A stretch of DNA of 64,000 bases from Eutreptiella sp. 'Long Island Sound 2002' (taxonomy: Eukaryota; Euglenozoa; Euglenophyceae; Eutreptiales; Eutreptiaceae), in assembly GCA_964036045.1 (NCBI GenBank), contig OZ038388.1, positions 2,303,501-2,367,500 of the forward strand, read 5' to 3'. Shown in pieces: positions 12,321 to 22,479 of this stretch. The notes below the pieces were generated by a model that was given only the letters and a program-made list of their open reading frames with translations, did no database searches and had not been told where the DNA came from. A program made the translations under genes and the position numbers. Each line of letters starts with the position of its first letter. Position 1 is the first letter of the stretch.

Positions 12321-12400
12321 CAGTCAGCCAATCAGTCAGTTAGTCAGGCAAGCAGTCAATCAGACAGTCAGTCGGGCAAGCAGGCAGGCAGACAGAAACT
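12321..12400. repeat. Degenerate CAGT/CAGG tetranucleotide array
   Basis: About 20 imperfect tetranucleotide units (CAGTCAGC, CAATCAGT, GTCAGGCAAGCA and so on) end at 'CAGGCAGACAG'. Simple sequence. Confidence 0.65.
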
Positions 12401-12477
12401 CACAGTTTCGGGTTTTTTTCAGTGGCAGGCTTGGCTTCATGCAGTGGGGATAGCATGCCCCGTCTAGACAAGCCGCA

Positions 12478-12540
12478 ATCGAATGGCACTGCAGCTGACC
12501 GCCGACGTACTAGTCGGAGGTTCGAATCCCGGTCGGCCAA
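12478..12540 (+). repeat. tRNA-like B box, probable SINE head or tRNA relic
   Basis: GGTTCGAATCC (about 12,519-12,529) is a perfect RNA polymerase III B box. TGGCACTGCAGC about 35 nt upstream is A-box-like, and CCGAC...GTCGG could form an anticodon-type stem. The T stem pairs poorly, so a functional tRNA is unlikely. Confidence 0.4.
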
Positions 12541-13113
12541 AGTTTGCTCTCCACTGCTTGAAGCCTTCTGATCAAAAACTTTTGACCCCCCCCCCCCAAA
12601 AAAAAGTGTTATCCTGTTTCAGGGAATCGAGGCCTCAGAATCCAAAAATATATTGGGGAATTGTCTCATTGGACAAAATAATGATTTTACAAGGGGCTGG
12701 ACATTAAATACCATGCCTTTGGGTATGCTGCGCAAATGACTCCCAAAAAGGGGGGGTATACGACGCCCGCGCCTGCGCTTGATTTAACAACCTCTATTCG
12801 AGGTGATTTCTTCAGGTTTGGGGGCCATCTATGGAGTCCCCGTTCTGTTCTGTTCTGAGTTTTGAATGCACAAAATTGGGGGGGGGGGGCATTCCACACA
12901 CCCTGAGTCAGACGAACAAGGCATTCCAGCTTGGGTCGCGGTGTATCCAAACAGGCCCTACATCACTAACGCGCTCCATCCACATCAAAATCATCACTAC
13001 ACTCCATGGACTGCTCCTCCACCTTAGTGTAGGTTGGGGGGTCCCAGCAAAGGGGAGGGGGGGGGGGTTCCTGCCCTCCAAGTAACACCTGCGTACATCA
13101 GTCGGAGCACACA

Positions 13114-15339
13114 TTACCTTGGCCTGTCCTGCCTCGCCTTCTTGACACGCTCCAGATTGTTTTGCGTGGCCACTGTGTCGGAATGCCTGTCCCCCAGCGT
13201 GGCATTCCGCTGTGCCAAACATTCCATGTACCGACTTTCGGCCTCATGCAACTTCCCTGCCCTGAACAGAACCCCCGCCAAGCTGTTCAATGCCTGCAGC
13301 GTGTCGCGATGCGACTCCCCAAGCCTCGCCTTCTTCTTTGCATAGCATTCCTGAAACAGGGCCTCCGCTTCCGAGTACTTGCTGCGGTTGTCCAGGACGC
13401 GTGCAAGATTGTTCATGGTACGTAGCGTGCCCGGATGACTGTCCCCCAGAGTCGCCTTCTTCATCGCATAGCAGTCGCGGAACAGCCCCTCAGCTTCCTT
13501 GTACTTGCCCTGGTTGTCAAGCACGCCGGCGAGGTTGTTGAGGGTGCGCAGAGTGTCCGGATGAGCGTCACCCAGGGTCTCTCTTTTCCTTGCAAAACAC
13601 TCTTTGTACAGACGCTCGGCTTCCTTGTACTTGCATTGATCGTCGAGGACACCTGCAAGATTGTTGAGAGTGCGCAGTGTGTCCGGATGAGTATCCCCAA
13701 GAGCAGCCTTCTTCTTCGCCAGGCATTGTTTGTACAAACTTTCGGCTTCCTTGTACTTGCCCTGATGGTCCAGAACAGCCGCCAAGCTGTTGACGGTGCG
13801 CAGCGTATCTGGATGGCTGTTGCCCAGGGCCACCTGTTTCTTTGTCAAGCAGTCTTGGAACAGAGTCTCCGCTTCTTTGTACCTGCCCAGGCTATCCAGC
13901 ACGCCGGCCAAGTTGTGAAGGGTCCCCAGCGTGCCAGGGTGGGTGTCTCCGAGGGTCTCCTTGCGCTTCTCCAAGCATTCTCGATACAGCCCCTCTGCTT
14001 CCTTGTAATTGGCTTGTTTGTTCAGCACAAGTGCCAGATTGTTCAGCGTCAGCAGTGTATCGGCATGAGTGTCTCCGAGATGCTCTTTTTGATCCGCCAA
14101 ACATTCCTGATATACAGCCGCGGCCTCCTTGTGCTTGCCTTGGTCGTCCAACACGAGCGCCACTTTGTCCATTGTGCGCAGCGTCTCGGGGTGCTTCTCC
14201 CCAATAGTGGCCTTTTGCTTTGCGAGACATTCCTGGAAGGTTGACAAAGCGTCCTCGAAGTTGCCGCAACGCCGCAGTGCAGATCCCAACTGGTCCTTGT
14301 ACAACGAGTTCTTCGGATCTAGTCTCGCCAGTCGGTCGTAGACGCTCTTCAACAAATGGGAATCTTCCATGATCACTGCAAGCTCTGCCATATCCTGCAG
14401 CATTGTCTCGTCATCTGAAGCGAGAAGGCGCAGCAGAACGCGCTCAACATCGGAGTCGCTGTAACAGTCGAAGTATTTCTCGAGCATTGCCATTCTTCGC
14501 TTGTACACATCATTTGTCACGGCGAAGAACTTGCGGAAGAGTTGATAGTGCCCATAGCTTTCCTCTGTCTGTTGCAATATTGCACCCAGATGGAGCTGCA
14601 CCTCACAGATGTGGTCGCTGATCCGGATATTGTACAAAGCGTCGCGATACCCATTCCATAAAGGTGCTTTGAAGCGGTTCTTGAGGCGCACGACCTCGAG
14701 GCTCATCAGGGCCTTGGCAACGGCGATCAACTGCTCCTCCGTGTTCACCACAATCGAACATCGGACCAGGTCGAAGACCTTACTCAGATCTCCTCCGAAG
14801 TCGTCCTTTGCCTTTTGCCTGCACCGTTCAGCCGGCTTGAGCGCGGCCTCTGTCAATGTCTTGTACAGGGTATCCCCATAACAGAGCTTCTTCCCGTCGT
14901 GAAGGGCAAAGGCGGCCGGTGTAAGTCCCGCACGCTTGACAACTCGGTGCATCGCTCTGTGGAACTCCGGGGCCGCTTGTGTGGCTGACTCCATCAGTGC
15001 ATTGAAGTCCTTGGCTTTTTGTTGCAGCCCAGGGCTTTCGTGAGAGACAAACTGAATGATGAAATTCGTTGGCAACGTTTGCATTACAACATCGTCAATC
15101 TTCTCCCTTGACTTCATGAGGTGCTGCAACTGCTGCAAATTGCGCAGCGTCTCCTCCCTCGGGCCACCCTGGGTACTCGTGGTCTTGGGTTGAGCGCCAG
15201 CTGATGTGATTGATGCCGCGCTCCCCTGTTTCGCGAACTGGATTAAAGGGCCGGCACTGTGCCCCTCAATGGAACGTGGGGAGACTGTCATGGAGATGAC
15301 CTTGGGGGAAGTGTCTTCCTGCGAGTAGCACTGCCCCAT
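13114..15339 (-). CDS. RelA/SpoT-like domain protein with nine kinesin-light-chain TPRs
   Basis: Intact 741-residue frame ending in TAA. Residues 1-7 (MGQCYSQ) fit N-myristoylation at Gly2 with palmitoylation at Cys4, so membrane attachment is inferred. Residues about 130-290 resemble the nucleotidyltransferase-like fold of RelA/SpoT proteins as found in protist TPR proteins (KVFDLVRCSIVV, VVRLKNRFKAPLWNGYRD, ICEVQLHLGAI). The synthetase motifs are not clearly complete, so activity is uncertain. Residues 346-723 are nine 42-residue units ending in variants of LGD.HP.TL, the kinesin-light-chain/TPR_10 type, with a tenth unit cut short. TPRs usually bind protein partners. The start has G at -3 and G at +4, a good context. 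No intron is needed. Neighbours are mobile DNA, so context gives no clue to pathway. The 126-bp DNA periodicity suggests expansion by unit duplication. Confidence 0.85.
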   Translation of the reverse strand: MGQCYSQEDTSPKVISMTVSPRSIEGHSAGPLIQFAKQGSAASITSAGAQPKTTSTQGGPREETLRNLQQLQHLMKSREKIDDVVMQTLPTNFIIQFVSHESPGLQQKAKDFNALMESATQAAPEFHRAMHRVVKRAGLTPAAFALHDGKKLCYGDTLYKTLTEAALKPAERCRQKAKDDFGGDLSKVFDLVRCSIVVNTEEQLIAVAKALMSLEVVRLKNRFKAPLWNGYRDALYNIRISDHICEVQLHLGAILQQTEESYGHYQLFRKFFAVTNDVYKRRMAMLEKYFDCYSDSDVERVLLRLLASDDETMLQDMAELAVIMEDSHLLKSVYDRLARLDPKNSLYKDQLGSALRRCGNFEDALSTFQECLAKQKATIGEKHPETLRTMDKVALVLDDQGKHKEAAAVYQECLADQKEHLGDTHADTLLTLNNLALVLNKQANYKEAEGLYRECLEKRKETLGDTHPGTLGTLHNLAGVLDSLGRYKEAETLFQDCLTKKQVALGNSHPDTLRTVNSLAAVLDHQGKYKEAESLYKQCLAKKKAALGDTHPDTLRTLNNLAGVLDDQCKYKEAERLYKECFARKRETLGDAHPDTLRTLNNLAGVLDNQGKYKEAEGLFRDCYAMKKATLGDSHPGTLRTMNNLARVLDNRSKYSEAEALFQECYAKKKARLGESHRDTLQALNSLAGVLFRAGKLHEAESRYMECLAQRNATLGDRHSDTVATQNNLERVKKARQDRPR

Positions 15340-17589
15340 TGCGATGCTGTGCAGTCGCTCGAGCAGTGAGACCAGTGGCGGACTGGTGAGTACTGGAAGA
15401 TGCTACATGCACGGTCTTCAAGAAACAAGAACTGAAATAGTGCCACCAGCGGGAGTTGTACGCATGGGATGAATTCTTGAGTACTAAAATGTAGCAGCAC
15501 AACACAAAATGTGCAGCGATCATTGCAGGCAAAAATCAATTGGTATCCCCCCCCCCCCACCTCCCCGCAGAAACCAAACAGGCCGGGCTCAGAAGGCTCC
15601 AGTTTTGTTGTTCTGTTTTATCCAGAACAACCTGAGCATAAGGGCAAGGAAATTCAACACCAAGCAGTTGGAATATCCAGCCAGAATTCAATACAATTAC
15701 ATATCCAAAGCCAAGATACCAAACCAGTACACAAAAACAGTGAGTGCATGGCACGGAAATTCGGCCAACTCAGGGCTGACCAGTACAAGCACCATGTAAG
15801 AGCCAAAAAACCGAAGCACCCCGTGTGCCTGGAAACAAACACACACACCACTACAGAACAAAAAGGGTGGGACAAGGCGGGAACCAGCCCAAAACCACAG
15901 AAAACAAAGCCCCTCAAACCCGACGCCAATCAACCCATAAACCCCGCCAAGTAAAGAAGTGGTGGTGCCCCCACAAGTCAAACTGTAGTTTCCCCAAATG
16001 GCGGGGGGTGGTTCCCGGCGCCGAGCATGCCCCAGCATTCCCCTGCATGTCCTCTGACCTTTAATAGAGCCCCCCCCCCCCCCCGAATTTTGGCCATCCA
16101 CTTTTTCAGAACCCTTTTTTTCACTTATTTGTCACCAAATGGAATTCTGCCCCAATCAAATCTTGGTCACCACAGAATTTCTTCTCCGCACCGCGACCTG
16201 CGCACATGCAAAGGAAAAATCAGTTTTTGCTCATTTGGCAGCCCAAGTTCACCGTGTTCTTGGCATCCTCAAATTCGAAGATCTTTGATTCCTATTGTGG
16301 ATCCCAAAAATCCGGTTCTGACTGCATCGTTTTCGCACAAATCAAACGCACACACCGGCATAGTAAATGGTGGAAAGTGCAGTGCCACAGTCCAACATTA
16401 ATTTTCTCAATTCTCTGGCCATTTGTATATTTTCGCGCATGCATCAGCGATGCAAATGCTGCCTAGAGTCCAATTCCGGTATACTCATTTTCCTGGTGAA
16501 AAAAGAGGGGGCAACAAGTGAACGTTTGTTTACACCGTGAACATAAAAAAATGCTGGTACACAAACCAGAATGAAAGATTCGCATTCATTTTGAGTAACT
16601 TTGGACATTGCCGTCCGTGGTGTTGTTGTTATTTTGAAATTGTCAATGGGGGTTTGCGTTCTGTGTCCAAGAAGTGAATAAGGATGCCATTACTGTGTGT
16701 GATTTTGTTGAATTCATGCAGATTTACCCAAGCTGGTTTATAAATCACCACGCCATGAATGAATGAATGAATGAAGTATCGTGTGTTTCAAGAGGGCGAA
16801 TGAAGTCATCTTTTTTGACAGTTGACTCTACCATGGGTTGTGCAATTTCTGCGCCAAGGTAAAGCAACCAGTCACAACCTATATACTGAATTTTACCCGC
16901 CTTTTGTGAATTTGAATTCACTTTTTTTGCACATTTGGCAACCACATACTGTGCTGCAATTGCATGAAACCTCAAGCATAAGTTTGTGGTTTTAAAAACT
17001 GTGTTTTAAATCAATTAGAGGAGGTGGGACGAATATGGTATTTGGGTCATGTCTAACCGTTTTATTTTGTTTGCATTTTATTGCAGAAATATGCATTATG
17101 CATGTGTCTATTTCCAAGGGTTCAATGCCAAAAAAGTTTTCATCGTGATGTACAATATTGAATTCATTATGACAGGTACCCATGCCAATATGAAGAAGAT
17201 TGTCTCATTTTTCGGTAGAGAGTGTCAAGTGGTGATGTTACAATTTCCAAATGTGCACACACAATTGATTTGGCGCACGTTGAAAGATTGGAATTTAGTA
17301 GCTCTCTTTTGAAGTAATTTTGATGATCACAATTGATTTGAGTATTTGCTTTAAACTTTGCAAAACCATTACCAATGTTTTCACCAAGTTGTGCACATGT
17401 TTTAGGTTCCATAGAATACAACCATTTCAACAGGGCAGGCACCACAATGGAGAAAGCAAGGATAGACAAGGATGGCGAACTCAATATGAGAGATTGCCGC
17501 CAATCGACACCCCTCTCCCCAACTCTAGGTGGCTCCACCATACGGCTCTAACGTACGTGCGAAGGGCACAACGTGGTGCATACATGTGG
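15340..17589. other. Intergenic; AT-rich stretch at 16,080-17,480
   Basis: The first 700 bases are upstream of the TPR gene and may hold its promoter, but no TATA or known element is recognisable. From about 16,080 the sequence turns clearly AT-richer than the rest of the window and is rich in TTTG/CAAA words. No protein motif was found in any frame. Confidence 0.5.
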
Positions 17590-18440
17590 TGGAAGGGGCT
17601 AAACTCGGTCAAAACGGGGTCAAAATGGGCTAAAAATACTTGTTTGAGCATCCCAAATGGTCCAGGATCACTTGTGGAAAAACACATTTTAGACCCATTT
17701 TTGACCCATTTTTGGTCCCAAAACCACGCATTTTCAAGGCATTTTGGGATTTTCCATGGGCCAAAACGCGTCACCACGGGCTCAAAATGGGCTAAAACCA
17801 CTTGTTTGAGCATCATAAATGGTCCAAGATCACTTTTAGAAAAATGCGTTTTTGACCCATTTTTGACCCATTTTTGGTCTTGAAACAGCCCATTTTCAAG
17901 GCATTTTGGGATTTTCCATGGCCCAAAACGCGCCACCACGGGCTCAAAACGGCCTAAAAACACTTGTTTGAGCATCCCAAGTGGTCTAGGAACAATTTTG
18001 GAAAAAATGATTTTTTCGCCCCAGGGACCCTGGTGGACCCACCGTTGGCCCCCACTGTGCGCGGGCGGGGCTGCCCTCCGGCTGCACCAAGTGACCACTA
18101 GTACGGGGGTCTACGCGTCTCGTTGGGCGATTCTGAGGCTTGGAAACCATAAAAAGTGGGGGGTTGCGGGTGGACTAGGCGCCCTCGGAATCGGATTTTG
18201 AGCGACGTAGCCCAAGATATGGCCCGTGCTTGGTTTCGGGGTGTTGGTGCACATTGCGCCGATTTTGGGGCTTTTTGGCGCCTCTTTGGGCCGTTTCTCG
18301 GACATATCGTGGAGTTGAAGAGCACGAGAGCTCTCTCTGATACGGTGAAGTCAAGCCGCACGTATAGTGTAGCCACCATTTCCCTTGGTTTGGGCGTTTG
18401 GCCCGGGTTTTGGGGTTGTTTTTGGCGAAAAATGGCTCAA
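17590..18440 (-). repeat. Large composite repeat, copy B, inverted
   Basis: Reverse-complement partner of 7,130-8,470. Reading the minus strand, 18,440-18,100 matches the unique half, and 18,020-17,590 matches the tandem array with units about 160-162 bp apart (array words at 17,659, 17,821 and 17,981). The array stays open in one minus frame (17,481-18,098), giving repeats of FGPWKIPKCLEN and WVKNGSK. The unique half keeps the ISWATSLKIRFRGRLVHPQ and GHILGYVAQN frames. It lies about 9 kb from copy A with the TPR gene between. Confidence 0.75.
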
Positions 18441-18719
18441 CAAATACAGGCACCAAGTCTCCTCCTTCAAAACGTCCACCCGTCTCTTTCGGTCTGACGC
18501 GATTGCTTTCTGGACGTTGCAACGCGTTCGTTCATTTTTGCGTAGTCGCAAGAAAAAAGTAAACGGCAATTGCGCGGTATCATCCCCCTGTTTTAGCCCT
18601 TCCCACAACTCTTTTGCCGTGGGATACGGCGGTTCCTCTGAGCAGACATCGCGGAATATTCCAGATGCCGCTGCCACTGTTTTCTCCAGGTCCGACATAT
18701 TGCGTAGGGGCATTGTCAC
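18351..18719 (-). CDS. Unrecognised ORF running into composite repeat B
   Basis: 122 codons. The N-terminal 80 residues (MSDLEKTVAAASGIF near the second Met, then KELWEGLKQGDD and VQKAIASDRKRR) look protein-like: charged, helix-forming and low in rare residues. The last 30 (SPKTTPKPGPNAQTKGNGG) are repeat-derived and match SLFLPKTALGPTENGQMKGN in copy A. It may be an exon fragment captured by the repeat or the true 5' gene of the repeat family. No family recognised. Confidence 0.3.
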   Translation of the reverse strand: MTMPLRNMSDLEKTVAAASGIFRDVCSEEPPYPTAKELWEGLKQGDDTAQLPFTFFLRLRKNERTRCNVQKAIASDRKRRVDVLKEETWCLYLLSHFSPKTTPKPGPNAQTKGNGGYTIRAA

Positions 18720-19560
18720 TGTAAAAAAAATTTGTGCAGATGTACCTCCCTACATATTGCACTTCAGGAAAAACCTCTTGGAGTAATCATCTACCTGTCA
18801 GACACTGCTCGCGCGACCACTTCTTGACGATTTTTTGGTTGCGTTCACCATTTTCGGTTCGCAGTAACTGTCACGCACTCCCACATTTTGTTGGTTTGTG
18901 CTACCTGCGTGCAACCAATTGCGGCGCGCTACCAACGCTATTGGACAGTGAAGTCAGCGGTGACCACAGCATGAAAACTAGAGATGCCAGCGGGACCTAT
19001 AGGGCCGGCCATACAGCAACGTTGCATCAAAGGGAATGTACATGCTGTGTAGTTGGTGGATGTGCTCATTTTATTTCTCTGCGCGTTCTGAACCTCCATT
19101 GCGCGAGGCCTCGCGCATGGGAGATTGAAAATTTATCATTTGCGGCACACCATTCTATGCGCGAGGCCTCGCGCATTGAAAAGCGGTTCCTTCAGTAACA
19201 ATTATACATTTACAGATTACGTAGGGCAGGAAAATGAAAATATATGTATTGTTGCGTCCATTGTCACTTGCACAACCTGATGAGGGTACAAAGTTACGTG
19301 TATGCCGACGTCATGTTTCTCCTTTCCCCGACCTTGCCTAATGCATTGTGCTGTAATACATTATTCTGCCACACACGTCCCCCTATGCGCGAGGCCTCAC
19401 GCATAGGATTGTCATAAAACAATAGTTTTTGAGAGAACACCCGGTGTGTGTGTCACTTCATTGAAATAATTTACTTCATGAAAATCATCTACGAGGTGCT
19501 ACACCGATCCCTCATAAGAATTATTATTTGCTGCCTTTCTCAACCTGTCCATTTTCCATA
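18720..19560. other. No gene; three copies of an 18-bp palindrome
   Basis: TGCGCGAGGCCTCGCGCA occurs perfectly at 19,100-19,117 and 19,158-19,175 and with one mismatch at 19,386-19,403. The latter two extend to a 20-bp palindrome beginning and ending AT. Otherwise the stretch is AT-rich and without recognisable coding sequence. Confidence 0.6.
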
Positions 19561-19579
19561 TTTTCGCGTGTTGTTGACC

Positions 19580-20320
19580 ATGCAACTTGAGCCGCCTAAG
19601 TCCTACGAGAACCTCGAGAACTTGTACTATGCTCAGAGTAGCAACGATAAGTGGAAGGAGGAGGAAATGCCTACGATGGGATCGGCAAACGACAAGACAA
19701 GGGGAAGAGCGACCTCCACTCGGAGGAAGACTTCAACAAGAAGATCAACAATTTGGACCCTGGGCTTCAGAAATCGATGAAGACCTATGAGGAAGTCTTT
19801 GGGGCTCTACCCACTCCAGGAAGCTGCAAGAAGCTGGTGGAGATGGACTTGAAGCTGAAGCCTGAATTCGAGAAGCAAAGAATCACGCGAAGGCCATACC
19901 CAGCGTCGGCCAATCACGTTGAAGAGATCGAGCGACAAGTGCAAGAATGTATAGACACCAAGCTGGTGCTCGAGTATAAGAATTGGGAGTATCCGTCACA
20001 TTGCTCCCCATGCTTCCTCGTGGCTAAGCTAGGCTCTAGAGGCCTACGCCGGGTGGTGGACTACGGCGAGTTGAACAAGCGTACCCAGAATCATTCTTGT
20101 GGCCTGCCCAACATGGAGCACACCCTGGATATTGTCTTGCCGTAACAAAACGAAGATGGACAAGCACAGTGGGTCTTGGCAAGTGGACCTCACTGCTGCA
20201 GCGCAGGAGCTCCTTGCCTTCTTCACCCCTAAAGGGCGTGTGTTCAAATGGCTGGTCATTTGGAGTGGCTAACGCCCCTGCCCTATTCCAAGAACTCATT
20301 AACAAGGTCCCATACAAGCT
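19580..20320 (+). pseudogene. Ty3/gypsy-type reverse transcriptase remnant
   Basis: Reads TYEEVFG..., ITRRPYPAS, then VLEYKNWEYPSHCSPCFLV, RRVVDYGELNKRT and HSCGLPNMEHTLD, the N-terminal fingers and start of the palm of a Ty3/gypsy RT. It continues in another frame with MDKHSGSWQVDL (motif A region) and FGVANAPALFQELINKV (motif B region). At least three frameshifts or stops interrupt it. It ends before the YxDD motif, so RNase H and integrase are lost. The upstream frame from 19,580 may be the protease-RT linker. No long terminal repeats were found nearby. Confidence 0.75.
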
Positions 20321-20667
20321 ACGAAGGAGATCTATCGTGCAAATCGTACAAATTGAGGAGATGGGTTTTGTAGATTAATTTGCCTCAAATTTGACGAAAA
20401 TTGTTGTGGAAACGATTGGAAACCACCAAAAAACGATGCAAGGTTGTTCTTGCCACCTATTTTTCTTGCTATACGCAAATATGGCACTTTGTCATTTTTC
20501 ATTCTTGTCATGACGATCACATCATTGACAACCGCGGTTACTTTTGGTTACCAAAACGGTTTTTTCGGTTGAAATTGAAAATTCTTCCCAATAGGCTCAT
20601 TGGAACCGGCTCAAAAAGCCGGTTTTATTGATTGGTCACAACCCTGGGTGATTTGGCGGTTGGCCCA
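20321..20667. other. No gene recognised
   Basis: AT-rich, with a local foldback near 20,540-20,630 (AACGGTTTTTTCGG..., AACCGGCTCAAAAAGCCGGTT). No coding motif. Confidence 0.4.
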
Positions 20668-20774
20668 GATTTCATGACAATAATTGTTACCTCTGGCTTG
20701 GTCCCTCTAGATTTCACGACGATAATCATTACCTCTCCCGCGAGACGGAGGTAACGATTATCGTCCTGAAATCT
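20668..20774. repeat. 27-bp stem-loop with a third, direct copy of the arm
   Basis: The arm 20,709-20,735 (AGATTTCACGACGATAATC...) pairs with 20,748-20,774 with two mismatches over a 12-nt loop. A third copy of the arm lies in direct orientation at 20,668-20,694. The structure would make a strong RNA hairpin, or it could be a foldback transposon relic. Confidence 0.65.
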
Positions 20775-20952
20775 CGCCCCTAGCTAACACTTTTAACATT
20801 TTAAAACCGAAGTCAGCTGAAAACCGTGTTACTGAACCTACTTGACGGCCCGATGTAATATCATTCAAACGCGACATTTTCAGAACCTGGGCTAGAGTAG
20901 TGGGCCGCTGTTTGCAGCTGATGATCCGGCATCTGGCTACTTTTTATCCTAC

Positions 20953-22260
20953 TTGGTCTTTTCAAAGCCTGAATTAGACCACCTCGGTCGCAGCACAAGC
21001 AGAGATTTCCATAATGTGTCTGCAGACGAGGTCTTGCGCTACAGTGATTTCGAACTCTTCTATAACACACTGTTTGTGTTAGGCCCCCTAGTAATGTGTA
21101 AGGGAGAGAAGGGTGTGCCAATCGGTGGGTTCCTATCTGCACAGATGAGCGAGATGTGGTGCCTATGGCGTGAAGCTTTGTACCTGTTTGGTGACCAAAG
21201 GTGATCACTGCGTGGAATGAAGACATGACACAACCTGATGTGATGAGACTATTACCGACCCCCACGTCCCACCAACCGTTTCTGCACCTGTGTGGCACGT
21301 CAGACTTCTCTGTGTCTCAGCCGATGTCACAAGGCAGTTCATCGAATGCGCCTGTACCTTTCCACAGTGGCAATTCGTTGCTATCACACCCGTATGTCCA
21401 TTTAGTAACCCGAGGGTCTCTGTATGATATAGGGTTCAGCCCATGGTGGCAACCAATGGATAAGATGTGTGCTGCGTTTGGCGTGGGAGATTTCTATATA
21501 CATACATGCTACACCGAAGCATGGGACGGCATATTGGGGGGAGGGCCGGAGGTGATCCTGAGAGACACCCCCAGACACAACCAAGGTTTGGTTACATATT
21601 TTTTCCGCCTGTTTGGACCCCTACGTGCCATTCTACCCCAAGTGATGTGGGACGAGCAGCTACAGCCACAACAACAATCCCCAGGTATATCATGGGTACT
21701 ACTGTCGACATTTAAAGACAATCTGTATATTGTTGCCATGTTTTCCCCCTCAAAATTCTAGGAGTTCGTACGGCGAGGCATTTTTTTTGCTGGCCCATAC
21801 ATATGGCATTGCACTGAAATGGGAGCCCGATGGCACGCCTGTGACCTGGGGGGAGGGGCGCTTGTCCTGTGATGGAGTCGTAAAAATGTAGTGCGACAGT
21901 GAAAAGGAGTAGCGACCAGTTTGTCTAACGTGCCTCCTATTGTCGAGTGTTTACGCAAGGTGGATGCTTGGTCCCCCCATGCACGCGTGATCTGGCGATC
22001 ACAGCTTCCTTCCCTCCTCTTGAAGTGCCTATGGTATGCCCTCTCATCTTTCTCAATTAAAGTGAACCTTCGATCCGTCTTCTGGGGGATGGGGACCAAG
22101 AATTATCCCACATCATGGTGGCACCACGCCCTTTTCCGGTTCTTTAAAGAACACGTCCTACAGCGAGTCGTATCTTGGGCTCAACTGATTTCGTGGGTAA
22201 ATGAGAGCAAGCAGTTTCATGGACACACATCTTCAGGGGGGAGGGGGTGGGAACTGTGAG
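20953..22260 (+). pseudogene. RT-like remnant, family not placed
   Basis: Three separate open frames follow one another. 20,953-21,204 contains GVPIGGFLSAQMSEMWCLW, resembling RT motif B. 21,201-21,761 ends in STFKDNLYIVAMF, which could be the catalytic F.DD motif with Asp changed to Asn. 21,921-22,259 holds a Trp-rich tail (LPSLLLKCLWYAL, SWWHHALFRFF). Motif A is not evident. It matches neither the YR-element RTs nor the LINE RT in this window. It may be no RT at all. Confidence 0.35.
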
Positions 22261-22479
22261 ACACCACCACTCCACACCGCCGGAGGCCGGGGCCGGCAAG
22301 CCGACCCTACGGCCACCGACGGTGTTCCGAGGTGGTGTCTCACGGTTACTATGTCATGGCAGCTTTTGGCGGATGCATTGTGTTGTGCTTTGATGTGTAA
22401 GCACCCCATTGTCCTGTCCCAGGGGCGTGTGTATGTTACGTGATGAATGAAAATACTATACAGTATTTGTGCCGAAGGG

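Noticed and set aside
13435-14244. 269-codon plus-strand frame opposite the TPR array
   Set aside because: Its periodicity is the mirror of the 126-bp TPR repeat.
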